From: Engraulis encrasicolus
Lineage: Eukaryota > Chordata > Actinopteri > Clupeiformes > Engraulidae
Assembly (NCBI RefSeq): GCF_034702125.1
Contig: NC_085868.1
Span: forward strand, 26,565,201 to 26,629,200
Direction: 5' to 3'
Length of the DNA stretch: 64,000 nucleotides
Below the pieces are notes generated by a model. That model saw only the letters and a list, made by a program, of their open reading frames with translations, was not told the DNA's origin and did no database searches. Position numbers and translations under genes: made by a program. Positions 1-51,328 of the stretch are shown here, piece by piece (the stretch's first letter is position 1; each line of letters starts with the position of its first letter).

Positions 1-245
1 AGAGGCACTGCTGGGCTTTCTAGGCCAGTGATGTGGTGTTTTGATGTGGTGAATTTTGTGTTGCTCACTCTCTCCACAGCAGCACCATCGACGGCCAGTG
101 GAAGGTTTTTGGCTGTGACCTCTCAGGAGATTGACAACAATCTACTTTATCTGACTGATGTTCAGCAGGAGGTTGTTGCCTCAGCACCACATGGCCACCA
201 CAAGCCAAGTGAAGCGTAATGTAATGTAAGTGAAATGTATATTGC

Positions 246-255
246 ATTATTATTA

Positions 256-310
<55 letters not shown>

Positions 311-333
311 CATTATTATTACATTACACTAGC
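246..333. repeat. (ATT)n microsatellite
   Basis: About 85 bp of ATT/TTA units with three interruptions, directly adjoining the tail of a reversed tRNA-SINE. Confidence 0.9.
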
Positions 334-526
334 TAATGCTTTTATCCAAAGCTACTTACAATTATTTACAGGGTGTGGGTTACAGTCCCTGGAGCAATGT
401 GAGGTTAGGTGCCTTGCTCAAGGGTACATCAGGCATGGGTGGAAGTGAGCTGAGGGTGGGATTCGAACCTACAACCCTCTGTGCTCCAGACCACCTCCCT
501 GACCATTAGGCCATGGCTGCCCCAAA
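328..526 (-). mobile_element. tRNA-headed SINE, reversed
   Basis: On the - strand it starts near 526 with GGCAGCCATGGCCTAATGG (A-box-like), has GTTCGAATCC (B box) near 463-472, then the 'agcaaggcacctaacctcac', 'ccagggactgtaaccc' and 'ttggataaaagc' body. It ends at the ATT tract. It matches the copies at 39134 and 46087. Confidence 0.75.
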
Positions 527-632
527 CAAAAAATGTGCATGATGGCGGTGGTTTTGAAGCAGGAGGGGATGATGGCTTGCTCCAGTGATGTGTTAAAAAT
601 TATGAAAGATGATGATGATCATGATGAAGAAG

Positions 633-663
<31 letters not shown>

Positions 664-1449
664 GACGATTTCATATCTCCAACTAAATGTACACAGTATA
701 TTGTTTCTTTGATTGCTTTTTGTTTCTAGTAGAAATATAAAAATCATTAAAAGATATGTCTCGTAACTCTTGTTTAAATTGGGCTGCCTTAAATTGAAAT
801 GTTAGTAGCAGTAGCAGACACAAAAACTAAGCTATTGTGGATTTGATTGTAAAATAACTGGGATTTGAATTTGATTATAGGCCTACTATTTATTTACTTT
901 ATTTTATTTTTTTTACTTTTACTTTTTCACTAATTTGTTTAGTTAGTTGATTTACTTCAGATTTAGTTGCACTTATACATGTAGCCTATATTGTTTTTGT
1001 TTTTTTTGTATTAGCCTATTTATAAAATCTTAAAATATAAAATGTCTTTGTTTTAATATACTCATTCCATTTGTCCAAGCATGTCAAATCATATGTCTTG
1101 GTATTTATTTTGTATTACTAATTTACGCAAAGTTAAGACTGTCACACTGACTCAGGGTTTGTCTGCCCTTTCTATTTCTACTCCACGCAGCCTCTGTGGC
1201 AGGTGACAGCTGATCAGAGTCGGCTTTTGAGGACCCCCATGTGATCCCCTCATGGGTCCAGCCCAGCGAAGTTCCTCCGATTTACATTGTCGCATACAGT
1301 GGTTCCACGTCTTCTTAACTTTTTTGACGACGCTGTCCGTCAAACCGATTAACTGTATATAAGCAAGGGATATTATCTGTTTCATCGTTGACTCTTCAAG
1401 CTCTACCCGGGACAAGCGGGTACGCGCGGAGTGTTTTTTTGCCGACAAC
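527..1449. other. tmem41a upstream region
   Basis: AT-rich DNA with a (GAA)n tract at 625-662. From about 1150 it becomes GC-richer and probably includes the tmem41a promoter and 5' UTR. No other gene is seen. Confidence 0.5.
1356..1363 (+). promoter_or_regulatory. TATA-like element upstream of tmem41a
   Basis: TATATAAG lies 94 bp before the start codon, in a locally GC-richer stretch (about 1150-1450) than its surroundings. Spacing would suit a start site around 1385-1395, but no initiator or CpG island is clear. Confidence 0.25.
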
Positions 1450-12538
<11,089 letters not shown>

Positions 12539-12881
12539 CCACCAAAGGGGCGGCGCCAACAATGACTCTGAGAGCTGACTGGACTGGACTAGACTGGACT
12601 GGCCAACAGAAACGTTTGTAAGGACTTCTTGCTAGGTCCAGTAATATTAGGAAGCACCAGCAGGAGGGATGTGATGAGTGTGTTCTTATCAAGATTGTTT
12701 GATAATGATGTGATTATACATTATTGATTGTTTTTGATTGATGATCAATATTTGTAATGTTATTCTTATACTGTACACTCAAGGTACAAAAAGAAAGAGA
12801 TATCTACTGTGGGATAAACGACTAATCGTTAGGGAGCCTTGAAGCGTACAAGGAAGTTCTGATATGCTGTCTGTTTATCAT
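12539..12881 (+). other. Probable tmem41a 3' UTR
   Basis: Follows the stop codon. I see no canonical AATAAA close by, so the 3' end is undetermined. Confidence 0.35.
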
Positions 12882-13193
12882 TTAACCCATTTAAGCCTTG
12901 GCATCTGCTAAAAACGCTGAATGCCTAAGCCCTTTTTGGAAAAAAGGTGCCCTCAGCCTATAAAAACGTAAACATTTCAGCCTTTGAAGCACATAAAAAC
13001 ATAAAATGAGTTGCATTTAAAAGCTAGGACCCTCATTTTGCATTAGAATATGTTCATTCAGCTCTGACGCACCCACATTTTTAATTTAAAAAAAATTCCC
13101 TAAAATCTCAAAAGCCTGAATGTGGCGTTCATGCAGCTCCAGGTGCCTAGGTCATTGCAGCGTATATGCAGCATCAGGCTTGAATGGGTTTAG
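12882..13193. repeat. Interspersed repeat G, second copy
   Basis: Matches 8661-8948. Ends 'aacccatttaagcc' and 'ggcttgaatgggttta' are inverted, suggesting a DNA element of about 310 bp. Confidence 0.7.
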
Positions 13194-13388
13194 ACGTGTA
13201 TGGGTGTTGAACTGCTCAAGGCTGCAGTATCCAATACACCTCCACTGCCCCCCAATGGTGGGCCTTTGTAGAGCAAGGAGAAGTTTTTAGTATTAGTCTT
13301 AAAAAAGCTGACTGCTTGTTTGCTTGTGAAATGTACTGTATGTTAACACTGAAGCCTTAATTCTCAATATGTGCAACGACCAGTGTCA

Positions 13389-13476
<88 letters not shown>
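13389..13476. repeat. (CA)n microsatellite
   Basis: About 88 bp of CA followed by ACGC/ACAT variants to 13545. Confidence 0.95.
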
Positions 13477-13483
<7 letters not shown>

Positions 13484-13829
13484 TGCTTAAGTGCGCACAC
13501 ACACACGGGCATGCACGCACGCATGCACACATACACACTCACACATACTGTACTTACAGGAATAACTGCACACTTAGGGAAATTGGCAGCTTGGAGATGA
13601 TATTCTGTGTGTGGATCTGTGTGTGTGTGTGAATACTGGTGGTCTGTCTGTCTGTAGAATAGGAACTGGAAGCACTTAAGGAGGACATTTTCACACCAAC
13701 TGGGTGTCTGTTCTGACAGATTGCACTATCAAGGACAAAAAGGAGCTACGCGTCACAAATAAGTTCCTCCAAAGATATAACCAAAGATATCCAATACTGT
13801 AAATCAAGGGTTGTTTAAGAAATATTTTT

Positions 13830-14125
13830 AGGGCTTTTTTGGAAAGTGGAGGAGACACAGGAGAGGTGGGGAGAGAGAGAGAGGTGGGGAGGGATTGGCA
13901 AATGACCTGGGCCAGAACTGAACCCGGGTCGCCGGCGTGGTAACTCATACCTCTTTTCCACTGCCGGTATTGGTAGGCCTACAGCTCGACACAGCGCGAC
14001 TTGGCCGCCACTTTTTGCTTCTCAAATGGCCATGACACAGTTCAATCGAAGAGCAAAAAGTGGCAGCCGAATCGAGCTGTAGGCCAACCTGAAAACCGGC
14101 AGTGGAAAAGAGGCATCAGTGCCCT
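13830..14125 (-). mobile_element. Reversed tRNA-SINE interrupted by a MITE
   Basis: SINE body at 13830-13946 ('aacccgggtcgccggcg' is the reversed B-box region) resumes at 14115 ('gtgccctaccgtta'). Between them a MITE has ends ATACCTCTTTTCCACTGCCG and CGGCAGTGGAAAAGAGGCAT and a palindromic interior. Confidence 0.7.
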
Positions 14126-14355
14126 ACCGTTATAGCCTGATTATCATCGACTTTCAAATCTCTTTCAGACTTGGTCCGACCAAGAGCATAACAATTAACA
14201 TTTCCCACCTGGCATGGTTGACCTACCTCCCTTGGTTTGCTAATGGTTGTTTGCTTCCCGACAAAGTGGGAGGAGTTCCCGATATTGCGGGAGCTCAGAA
14301 AGTACTTGCATTGCTCTTGACCTGACTAGTAGCAACGTTGAAAGTGTTGCATCAC
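14125..14355 (+). repeat. Repeat H ('gcctgattatcatcgacttt'), copy 1
   Basis: About 230 bp, shared with 14577-14817 and, reversed, with 41091-41330 and 35925-36290. Typical parts are 'tggtccgaccaagagcataa' and 'ttgctcttgacctgact'. Confidence 0.7.
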
Positions 14356-14576
14356 TAGAAGGGCACGGCCTGGCTACTACCGTTAGGCCACGGCAGGGCC
14401 TTGTAAACCTAGGTTAACCATTGCATACATGACTAATGCGACGGAGTGGGATCAAGTCTGATATTTTCAATGGGCATGATTTTCTCATTGAACTCCCTTT
14501 ATTCTCCCAGCCTCTTGGTCTCCTCAAGGGGCATAGCTGCCATAGTATGGCAGCTTAGAACCTTATGCCATATAGG

Positions 14577-14817
14577 CCTAGCCTGATTTCGACTTTCAAA
14601 TCTCTTCGAGACCTGGTCTGACCAAGAGCATAACGATTAACATTTCCCAAACGGCATTTCCCAAATGGCCTCCCTTGGTTTGCTAATGATTGTTTGCTTC
14701 CCAACAAAGTGGGAGGAGTTCCCGTATTTGCCGGAACTCAGAAAGTATTTGCATTGCTCTTGACCTGACTGGTAGCAACGCTGAAGCTGTTGCGTCCCTA
14801 GGAGGGCACGGCCTGGC
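14577..14817 (+). repeat. Repeat H, copy 2
   Basis: Direct repeat of the copy 450 bp upstream with moderate divergence. Both copies are flanked by 'cacggcctggcta' and are followed by SINE-like 'cgtggcctaacggtaggg', suggesting a local duplication. Confidence 0.7.
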
Positions 14818-14825
14818 TAATATAG

Positions 14826-15004
14826 GCCCTACCGTGGCCTAACGGTAGGGCACCCGTCCGCTATTCGGCCCACCCAGGTTCGATTCCCTGTCCGGGTCCT
14901 TTGCCGGTCCTTCCCCATCTCTCTCTCCCCACTCGCTTCCTGTCACCACCTTCACTACACTGTCATTAATAAAGTAAAAAAGACCAAAAAAATATATAAA
15001 TAAA
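14826..15004 (+). mobile_element. tRNA-derived SINE (CACTTCCTGTC-tail family)
   Basis: 'ccgtggcctaacggtagggc' (A-box region) and 'caggttcgattccctgtccg' (B box GGTTCGATTCC), then 'ccccatctctctctcc', 'actcgcttcctgtcacc' and an A-rich end with AATAAAG. Confidence 0.85.
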
Positions 15005-15753
15005 GAACCTTACACCATATTGATCCCGGTATAACTCCTTATGAACCGTCTCCTGATCTACTGTCTCTGATATAACCAGTGGTGTGCTTATATAGTGTCG
15101 CATACATCTGTGAAATACTGTAGGATCAGGTCAAACTGTGCGCATCTGTACCTCTTGGGGAGAACCTGCTATACCGAATCTTTAAATGAGTCTTAATATG
15201 TTGCTAAAACTTGCTAGTGTATTGATTTTGTTTGTTGTGTTATTCAGGTGAGCCTGTGCAATAGATGGTGCTCTTGACTTATTTAAATTGGCACTGATAC
15301 CTTGTCTATGTGAGAATCTGGCCATGTATGCACTGCAGTACACCAGCGCTGCCATAAGAGGGCTTTCTAAACTCAAACTCCTGTTTTAATTCAAAGCATA
15401 CATAGATGTGGCTACAGCCTAGGGGGCCCTAGTCTGGTCCTGACCATCCCATAATACTACCATTTCATTCCGTATTTATGTAGTGCGGAGCCAAGTCTCT
15501 TGGCGGAATCAGTGAAAAATCATAAACAACTCTGACAAGATGTAGCATTGAAAAATTGGTCTGCTGTGTCGAGTACACTTTGAAATCTTGTTCATACTCA
15601 CCTCACACCCCCCCATACACATACAGTTTACAGATATGTTATCCTTAATTCCTATCTTGGAATTATGATGCCGTGAATGTAATTTGCATGAATTTTGCCT
15701 TCCACAGAGCCTCTAGCAACCTGTAGCTGAGAGGCCCAGGGCCACCTCAGTCC

Positions 15754-15867
15754 AGGGGTGCATTTCTGGAAAGCGTAGTTGCTAACTATGTTAGCTACTT
15801 TGTTGTTTGCAATGCAATTTCTGAAGTTGCTAACTGCTAACAACTGCACTTTTCAGAAATGCACCCC
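15754..15867. mobile_element. MITE with GGGGTGCATTTCTG ends
   Basis: Terminal inverted repeats GGGGTGCATTTCTG and CAGAAATGCACCCC; the interior 'gttgctaac'/'gttagcaac' motifs also pair. 114 bp. Confidence 0.8.
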
Positions 15868-16438
15868 AGATCTACCCATAACCATTTGCTTAATTTTTGT
15901 ACACCCAGGGGCTTAAACGGCACAGATTTGCTTTTAAAAGGAAGCACACAGTAGTCATTGCTGCAAATAATTGCAACTCAGATCAATATAGCCCCCCAAA
16001 AAATGTGAGAATAATGATAATAGCATAATGTGCTCGTCTCCTCTAATGTGCGGAGGGAGCGTGGGGCCCATGGCCCCATGGCACTAGCCCAGCTGTTGTG
16101 AAGTCTGCAGAAACAGACGTCCGTCTGTGCCATGGTGGCATGCAGGTGCTGTCATTTGTGTGTGTTGCCTTGTTGTGCAAACACAACACTCCACAAACCA
16201 CTAAGCAGATTCAATTAGCCCGACGGCGCGGTAATGATGCGGCCGATTAAGACGTCACCCATCAACAGATGTTTACGCTTTGCCAACCGGGTGAATCCAT
16301 AACAAATAATCTGTCTTGTGCTTTGTGAGGGGAGCTACAGTTGGCTGGCTTATTTAATCACGGCAGAAGACAGGCTATTACCCGTAGTCATTATCGCAGC
16401 CAAGCGTGGTCCGTCATGTCGTAATTGGTACACCAGAC

Positions 16439-16682
16439 CAGGGCCGTAACCAGACATTTTCAAATACCGGGGTCAAATACTGTGTGCTGTACTGCATACT
16501 GTACATTTAGAAAGCTTCGAACACTTCAGTCAAACTCTCAAGTTCGTTTTCATTAATCACTACCTTGAGGATTTATCATTGTTGATCATATATCGATTTT
16601 CATCATAGATACATTTTATATTACTGAATTAAAAAATACAGAGGACATGACCTCTGTGTCCTCAATGGTAGTTACGGCCATG
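16439..16682 (+). mobile_element. hAT-type MITE with perfect 8-bp target duplication
   Basis: Ends CAGGGCCGTAACCAGAC and GGTAGTTACGGCCATG; CACCAGAC flanks both sides (16431-16438 and 16683-16690). Homologous to 5584-5845. Confidence 0.9.
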
Positions 16683-16690
16683 CACCAGAC

Positions 16691-18540
16691 ATAAACCTGT
16701 TGTGTGTGCTGTCAGTGAATTGGCCTCTAAGTCTAGCACCTACAGAACCTGCTGTGTGAAACGCTCTTCTTGTTGGCCCTGTGGGTTGATGGTACTCATT
16801 ATTTCTCTTGTTTTGTGGTATTTTCTCTTGTTTATGTGTGGTTTACAGAAGCAATAACATGCTGTCGCTTATGTCTAAGCCCCCTTGTACAATGTGTCAG
16901 TGATATTTGTTTGTTATAATAATAAGTGCAATGTTATATGGTGCCACTGTGTGGAAGCTGTGCAGTTTAAGTTTGATCACAGTCAGTAAGGAGCATTTTG
17001 TGTCTGCAAATCTGAGGCAGCTTTTTTTTTAAACAGATGCCATAGAGCCACATAAGCAGGCCATCAGGGATTTTTCGGGGGGTACCTTGACCTTAAACCC
17101 ACACAGCCATGGTAAATCAGGAACTGTCATTTCAGTTCATTATCAATACGTACTGTATTTTTGAGTGACATACTGGTCTGTATTAGTCTAGTAAACTACC
17201 AGAACAACCATGCCAGCAGAATTTTTTTTGCCTGGCTGGTTGATCTAGCCTCACACCATAGAGGATAATCATAGCTGAGCCGTTAATGGATCTTTCCTGT
17301 ACAACACTATGTAGTTTTGAATTTGTGTAGTGAGTCAATGGGATGGGTGTAACAAAGTGACAATGCAATGAACAGCAACCGTTAACATGTCACAGCTTTG
17401 CCTATGGTGCAGGCCAAGACTGTACATTTCATGTTATAGCCTGTCTTGCCAGGCTAGGTAAATATTTGAAAGCATTGAAACTCAAAACATGGCAATGTAT
17501 TCCTGCATCGCACTTACTATGCAACAAACAGTGACGATAAGCAGCCTAATGCACGTTCTTAGTCCTATACAGTAAGTGGTGCAAGGCAAGAGCTTCCACT
17601 GATAAACGCTTAATGTCAAGTGCAGTGGGTTGGAAAGAATCCATCCCATGTATCTCAAGCATCCCTCACTCTGTCCCATGACAATCACTGGTCTTGTCTT
17701 GTATTGCAACAAAATAATTATAAGTTATTATCTCATTACTCCTCAGAGCAAAACTTTTTTTTAAAATGTAATAATTTATATGTGCTTACCTTTCATCTGT
17801 TTTAGTGAAACAAAAATGCCTCTCTTGGTAGCAGATTAACTTAAGGTGAGTTGGTGTTCATTTAGATTTTATAATGGGAGTTATAGGCTTGAATTGTGAT
17901 GTGCTCAAATTGTGACCTTGCATCCTGCCCTGCAGATTTAAATAATTGTATGTGTACCGAGTCAAGTCTTACTGGATTCTTGAAAGTGCAATGGCTTTAT
18001 AGAACATTATTTAAATAAAGGGATTTGTTCATAAACTGCTGACATCATTGCAATCATCATTGGACATTTGTGGGAAGCAAAACCAACGTCCTCTTGGAGA
18101 AAATGCTTGTTTTTTGAAATTATGTGGCTGGCTAGAAGCAGATTTAACCTTTTCACACAGAACCTCTACGATTGTGTCAACAAAATGGCAACAACAAATC
18201 TGTTACTTTCCCTAATGTCAAAGTCATGTTGTTATAATGTTGGTGAGGGTTTTTGTTTTGTTTCTCTAAAAGTAAAAAGTGAGTCGAATACTGTAGGTGG
18301 CAGTCCCATCTGCACCTAATTGGTAAGACATGGGTGATGAAATGGTGATTTTGGAGAATTCACCAGATACTGAACTATAATGTGGTAAAACGAAATACCT
18401 TTACCCCATATCCCTGTGTCACAAGTGAGTCACTATGGTGTCAGATGTAGTGGAATGAAGCAGGCTAGACCATTTTAAACAGGCCTAAAGAAAACTAGCT
18501 TCCAACTGAAAAAAACAACACAAAAGCAGTAGACGAGATA
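16691..18540. other. Intergenic spacer between tmem41a and igf2bp2
   Basis: No gene, RNA gene or clear repeat recognised. Composition is ordinary. Confidence 0.5.
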
Positions 18541-18556
18541 TAGTTTTTAAAGACTC

Positions 18557-18562
18557 TTTATT
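18557..18562 (-). promoter_or_regulatory. Candidate polyadenylation hexamer for igf2bp2
   Basis: AATAAA on the - strand (TTTATT on +), the most distal good hexamer before the intergenic region. It is a common motif and the assignment is by position only. Confidence 0.3.
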
Positions 18563-20053
18563 GCTGATATTATCCGGGTCGGTCGGCAGTTACACATGTA
18601 TTTTTAACCCACTAATTCCACACTGAAATCCTGACCATCACCAATAAGGCATAAGCATCTCCATAGACCTCCTAATCTCCAACTCTTCCCTGAGCTTTGA
18701 GCTGTTACAAATTCCATCTCACCTCCTACCGACTCCAGCTTCTGGAATGTGATTGGGTGAGAGCTATGTGACAGACACTCAAGGCAGCCAGTTGTGTTGG
18801 GTCTTCAGTGAAGGTGACAGTGGGAGGGGGGGAGAAGCCTTGAGGAGGAACAGTACAAGGTCCAACTCAACATCTAACCTCCCATCCTCTCCTCTGGCTT
18901 GTGATCATTGAGATAGAAGTTTTATTCTCAATATCTTGCAAAATTACAATTGAAAGGTCCTTTCCTCATTTGCAGTCGAGATGTTGAATGGGGAAAAGTT
19001 CCCTCCAAAAATTGTTGTGCCCATGCTGACAGCAGAGAAACTTTATTGTTTTCTCCACAGAGGTGAGGCTACAGTGAAGTGCAAGCACAAGGAGAGGACA
19101 CAAGGTTAGATAATGACTTGACAGAATACAAACTCCACCTCAACATGCTCCTTTCCCTGGCCCTCCTGTTCGTTTTAATCTGAGATGATACGAAGAGCTC
19201 TTTTCCAAAATGAGACATATCCATTTTGTAGAATGTTAGGACATTTTTGACATTTTTGTATTGACATTCCATTGAATTGAATTGCAAAATGCATTTTTAT
19301 AGAGGTGTAAAAGTATGTTCTCAAAACATTTGAATGGCAAGAAGTCAAACATAGATGATTGGACTTCTTAACAGTCAATTCCAATATTAAAATGTAAAAA
19401 AAGTCAAAAATGGTGGATATCTCGTTTTGGAAAAGAGCTCTTCAGATGTAGATGCTGAGAAGAAACCAAAATGGAACCAGATAACCCCATGGTGACACTC
19501 AGTGTATATGATATTCTACGACTACCTGACCCACAAACTAAATAAAAATATGACAATGGGTATGCTATTATTTCTTTTTTTTTTTTCGAACGCCTGTGAA
19601 CCAAAGAGTAGGAAAACTGACCCGACTGCTAGAATAACAGTGTTTTTTGTTAAGAAATATTTTGAGAAACACCACAAAAAAAAGAAGAATAGACATGTGA
19701 TTGTTTTTTTTTAACTCCTAAACTAATAAAACAGCAGAAAGAAGAGAACCATATGCCAATCTTATTTAGCTACTGTTATGTTCTAACGTGGCTTGAAATA
19801 GACAAGGGTAGGCTGGAATACAGTGGGGAAAAACAAGCCCTTTTTTTACATGACCAAACTACCTCAGAATGGACTGGGCTCCCATATCATCGGCACACAG
19901 TGACAGAATGGATCACATGACTTGAGAAAGTCCAGCAGGGAGAACTAGGTATATGATAATAATGCTGAATATCTGAAAACACAGTTTGTTGATGTTCATG
20001 TCAAGGGCTGACTCGGGTAGAGAGTGTGCACACCTCCTCCTTACCCAAATATA

Positions 20054-20280
20054 GGTAACACGTTACTTGACGCCGGTGTCATAAGCATGTCATTACAGTG
20101 TCATAATAGTGTCATGACACAGTCATAGATAAGTCATAAACATTATGTCCAGGTCATAAACATTTTATGACTGTTGGCCTTAAGTGACATTCGGTTATGG
20201 CTGTCTATAACACTATTATGACACTATTATGACCCTGTAATGACATGCTTATGACACCGGCATCAAGTTAAGTGTTACCC
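20054..20280. mobile_element. Foldback MITE (GCCGGTGTCATAAGCATG family), copy 1
   Basis: The left arm 'cgccggtgtcataagcatgt' and right arm 'catgcttatgacaccggc' are inverted, with further 'gtcataatagtgtcatgac' palindromes. It lies in the probable igf2bp2 3' UTR. Confidence 0.85.
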
Positions 20281-22423
20281 AATTATTTTTTTCTCAAAAT
20301 ATCATTGCAGCCATGAGGTTTGTTTGTATTTTGTTGACATCAGCCTTGAGACGATAAATATCTAGGTTATTTCCAAGTGATGGCATACATATTTTTTTTA
20401 TTTTGAGCAACACGTCCTGGTCAGCACATGAAGTTCTCCTCAATATTAAGAAGTGATCTGCAGACTCTATTAAGTACGGTGCAGATGAGAAGATTGCAGG
20501 ATCTTTTGAACTCCATGTTTGAATCCATGTTTGAATGAGTAGCATAGGTTGTTGTTGAAGACTCCAGCTAATATCTCCTCTTTTTGTAGCCATTATCATT
20601 TATTTAAAAAAATAAAAAAAACTTGCTCATTACTCATGAGCTTTCCAAAGGTATACAAAATATCCAAAATAAGGAAAAAATAAAATATTGGACTGAGGTA
20701 CCCTGATGTTTGAGGTAGAGTGTTATAATAAAATGCGCAGGTTTTTTCCTTTCTCCTTTTTTTGACCAGTCACAAACCACTTTACTGACATATGCGCTGC
20801 TCACATTTGGCCAATGGTAGATAAGCATGCTGAGATAACGATGCTCTGCTCACATTCCAGCATGGTGGTTGGTTGCTTAGGCTGTTGGATGCTAGGATGG
20901 TCTTTTTATGGGAAATAAAACATCCACATCACCCATATATAACTTTATATAACTACCTGATAATCTGTTGTGGGGGGGAGAAATAGACTTAAACAAAATG
21001 TATTTTCACATGGCCTTTCCGGTGACATTATAGGCCAAAGATAAGTTATCCATCATCATTTTAATGACATACTATTCATCTTAATAGTCTCTTTAATTTC
21101 TCTTTGGATGCTTTACCAAATCAATAATGTTACTTTAAAACCCCCAGACTGTCTCCTAAAAGTAGATTACGAGGGGAAAACAAAATCAACCTTGCAAACA
21201 AAAGAAGAAAAAAAACATAATCCAAAACCAAACGAGGGCCAACTGATTTTTGCTCACGTTAATATTTTGTCATCTACATTTCAATAAATATTTCACCACT
21301 CTTCCTATCTATAATATAAATATACAAACACAAACACCCACGGTGGCGTAGAGAAGGCTGTGTGTGCTACTGCTGTCTTGGGGGAAGGGGCAGGGCAGGG
21401 CAGGGCAGGTGATGGGGGGTGGGGGGTAAGACCTGGGGACAGGGCATAGAGGACAGGGGAGGCGATAGGGACAGGGAACTGTTGACAGGGCAGGTTAATG
21501 GCAAAGATGGGCAAGCTGGACTCAGAGGCTGAATCCAGGTTACCCATCAGTGGCGTCAGGCCAGGGGCCGGAGTGGCAGAGCTTTTTGCAACATCGAAAA
21601 AGAGAGAGGGTCCTTGCGGCAGACCCCACACATCGACGGCTGAGAGAGAGAGGGAGACAAGTGCGAGGGGCAGGGAACGAACACCCTTTTGCGGCAAGAG
21701 GTTTTCTACCTTTCGCAAATCTTGATGTCTTTTTCATATTGTGTAAAGGCAGTGGCTCACCATACATTCAGAGTGTCAAAAACCAGCCTTTAGATGAGTA
21801 AACGCCACCTAACAGGTGACTATTAAATCTGCATAATCAGTCAGAAGAACCGTTAAGCCATTTCAGTTTCTGATAGATCTGGCAGCCTATAATATCTTCT
21901 TTTACCTTACGTATGCCTCTTCTTATATTTGAAAAAAAGACACTATTTGTTAACAGTCTCTCTTCAATGACTAATAACCAGGTAAATCGAAAGCAGAGGT
22001 GTCAAAAGTAAAAGGAAAAGTACTTTTGTGGTGTAATTACAACACTAGCACATGGCATTACATAGCTGTTTCACCATTTACACCATTGTACCTAATGAGA
22101 TAGATAGACTGTGTTGTTACTGAAAAACACAGAAAACCTAACAAGGACCCACCACAAACTTGATCCAACCAGTGCAGAGTTAGCTGATCACAAGACAAGT
22201 ACACAGGTATACTGGTTACTCAGATAAGTTACTTGTGTTGGAAGGAAACTGTGTTTCTTTTTTTTACTTTTACTTTTACTTTTGACACCTCTGATCGAAA
22301 GACAATGCCTTCTTTGCTAGTGTTTCCAGGCAACTAAGCCAGCAGTCAGAATCCATGGGGCGTACATGTTGCTAACCTACAGTATGAAGTGTGAAACAAA
22401 GCCAAATACAAAGTAGATGTTTC

Positions 22424-22654
22424 GGTAACACTTTACTTGGCGCCGGTGTCATAAGCATGTCATTACAGTGTCATAATAGTGTCATGACACAGTCATAGAG
22501 AAGTCATAAACATTATGTCCATGTCATAAACATTTTATGACTGTTGGCCTTAAGTGACATTCGGTTATAGACATAATGTTTATGACACATGCATAACACT
22601 ATTATGACACTGCAATGACATGCTTGTGACACCGGCGTCAAGTAAAGTGTTAGC
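22424..22654. mobile_element. Foldback MITE, copy 2, with 8-bp target duplication
   Basis: 231 bp with ends GGTAACACTTTACTTGG and AAGTAAAGTGTTAGC, flanked by GATGTTTC at 22416-22423 and 22655-22662. Same family as 20054-20280. Confidence 0.9.
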
Positions 22655-23042
22655 GATGTTTCTAAGATGGACGAACATCTGCGATCTCAATGTTGGCAAA
22701 TGTGCTAGAAACAACTTTACACTGGCTTGTCACATTTACCATTTCAATGCGAACATTTTTTTTTACTCACTTTTAAAGCAACTAATTTTGTTATGGGAAG
22801 AAAAAACACTTTAACAGCTTACAACTGCAGCTAAAGTTTAGACCTAATTTGAATTTTGAGATACTTACTACTCATCATAGCTCTGAGAACCTAGTTAAGC
22901 CTTTTGACCACTGTAGTTATTCTATGGTTATTCTATACTCTGTTGAAAGCGTACCGACCTCAATATTTCCACAGGTCCGTCTATGATTAAAACGCAATTC
23001 TTTCACAGAGTTTCTCACAAGTGTGTGTGCAGTGCACACTCC

Positions 23043-23044
<2 letters not shown>

Positions 23045-23121
<77 letters not shown>
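23045..23121. repeat. (CA)n microsatellite
   Basis: About 77 bp of pure CA, (TG)n in the igf2bp2 transcript sense. Confidence 0.95.
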
Positions 23122-23124
<3 letters not shown>

Positions 23125-23810
23125 AAAAGCATTATTAAAAATGCTCTACAGGTAAACGGAAGTTCCTCTCCTCAGAGAGAACTATACTCCAAAACTGCTG
23201 AGCACGTCCCAGCAGCCACCTCCAAGTGGCCGATCTGTGAGGAGTCCAACAATGGCCACAACACGGTAAGAAAATAATATATATACACATATATGTATAA
23301 ATATCTACATACACATATATGTGTAAATGTATACATATATACACACATATGTATAAATATATACATATATATATATACAATTTTCTGTCAGTGTCTCTGT
23401 TTACCCTGCTCATAACAGTACAGTTTGACAGTTTCTGGCCATGTTTTTTTTTCTCTACTCCTCCTCCTTCTTCTCCGCTCTTCAGTGCCGTGCTTCTCCG
23501 GTTTCCCGCCTTTTCCAGAACATTCCATATGAGGCTCTTTGGTTTGGTTTGGTTCTCTCCGCCCCAGTGGCGCGTGGTCATCTGCCGCAAACTCCTCCTT
23601 CCTCTCTCGCTCTCTCTCTGTCTCTCTGTATGTTTGTATGCATGTATGTCTCTGTCACACTATCAGTCTGTCTCTGTCTCTCCTCGTCTCGTCTCCCTCC
23701 TGCCTTGTCCAGACTCCAGACTCCAGGAGCTGAGGGAAGAACAGTACATTCATGGCCTGCTGGGTGGTCGGTCGTTGGCCATACAGTAGGCAGCGCAGGC
23801 CCCAGGCAGC

Positions 23811-51118
<27,308 letters not shown>

Positions 51119-51130
51119 CTACAAACACAC

Positions 51131-51216
<86 letters not shown>
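51131..51216. repeat. (GAAA)n microsatellite
   Basis: About 86 bp of GAAA; (CTTT)n in transcript sense, ending close to the first igf2bp2 acceptor in the window. Confidence 0.96.
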
Positions 51217-51217
<1 letters not shown>

Positions 51218-51328
51218 CAGAAACAAACAAACAAACAAAAGGGAGGGGAAGAAAAGCGGAAGAGAGGTAAGCCAAACAAATACGAAAATATAAACATATC
51301 AGCTGAACATATAAACTTAACCAACATT

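Larger units (their letters stand above)
18545..23810 (-). other. igf2bp2: Probable igf2bp2 3' UTR
   Basis: No other gene is visible between the igf2bp2 stop and a reverse-strand AATAAA near 18557. About 5 kb would be long, but IGF2BP family transcripts often have multi-kilobase 3' UTRs. It contains a (TG)n tract (sense) at 23045-23121, an alternating AT/ACAT region at 23275-23380, two foldback hAT-type MITEs and a G/C-skewed stretch at 21370-21480. Earlier AATAAA hexamers exist (near 18920 and 19028), so the true end is uncertain. Confidence 0.4.

Noticed and set aside
21305..21801. Several overlapping 75-137-codon frames
   Set aside because: GC-skewed region in the probable 3' UTR; three or more frames open on both strands, no family match.
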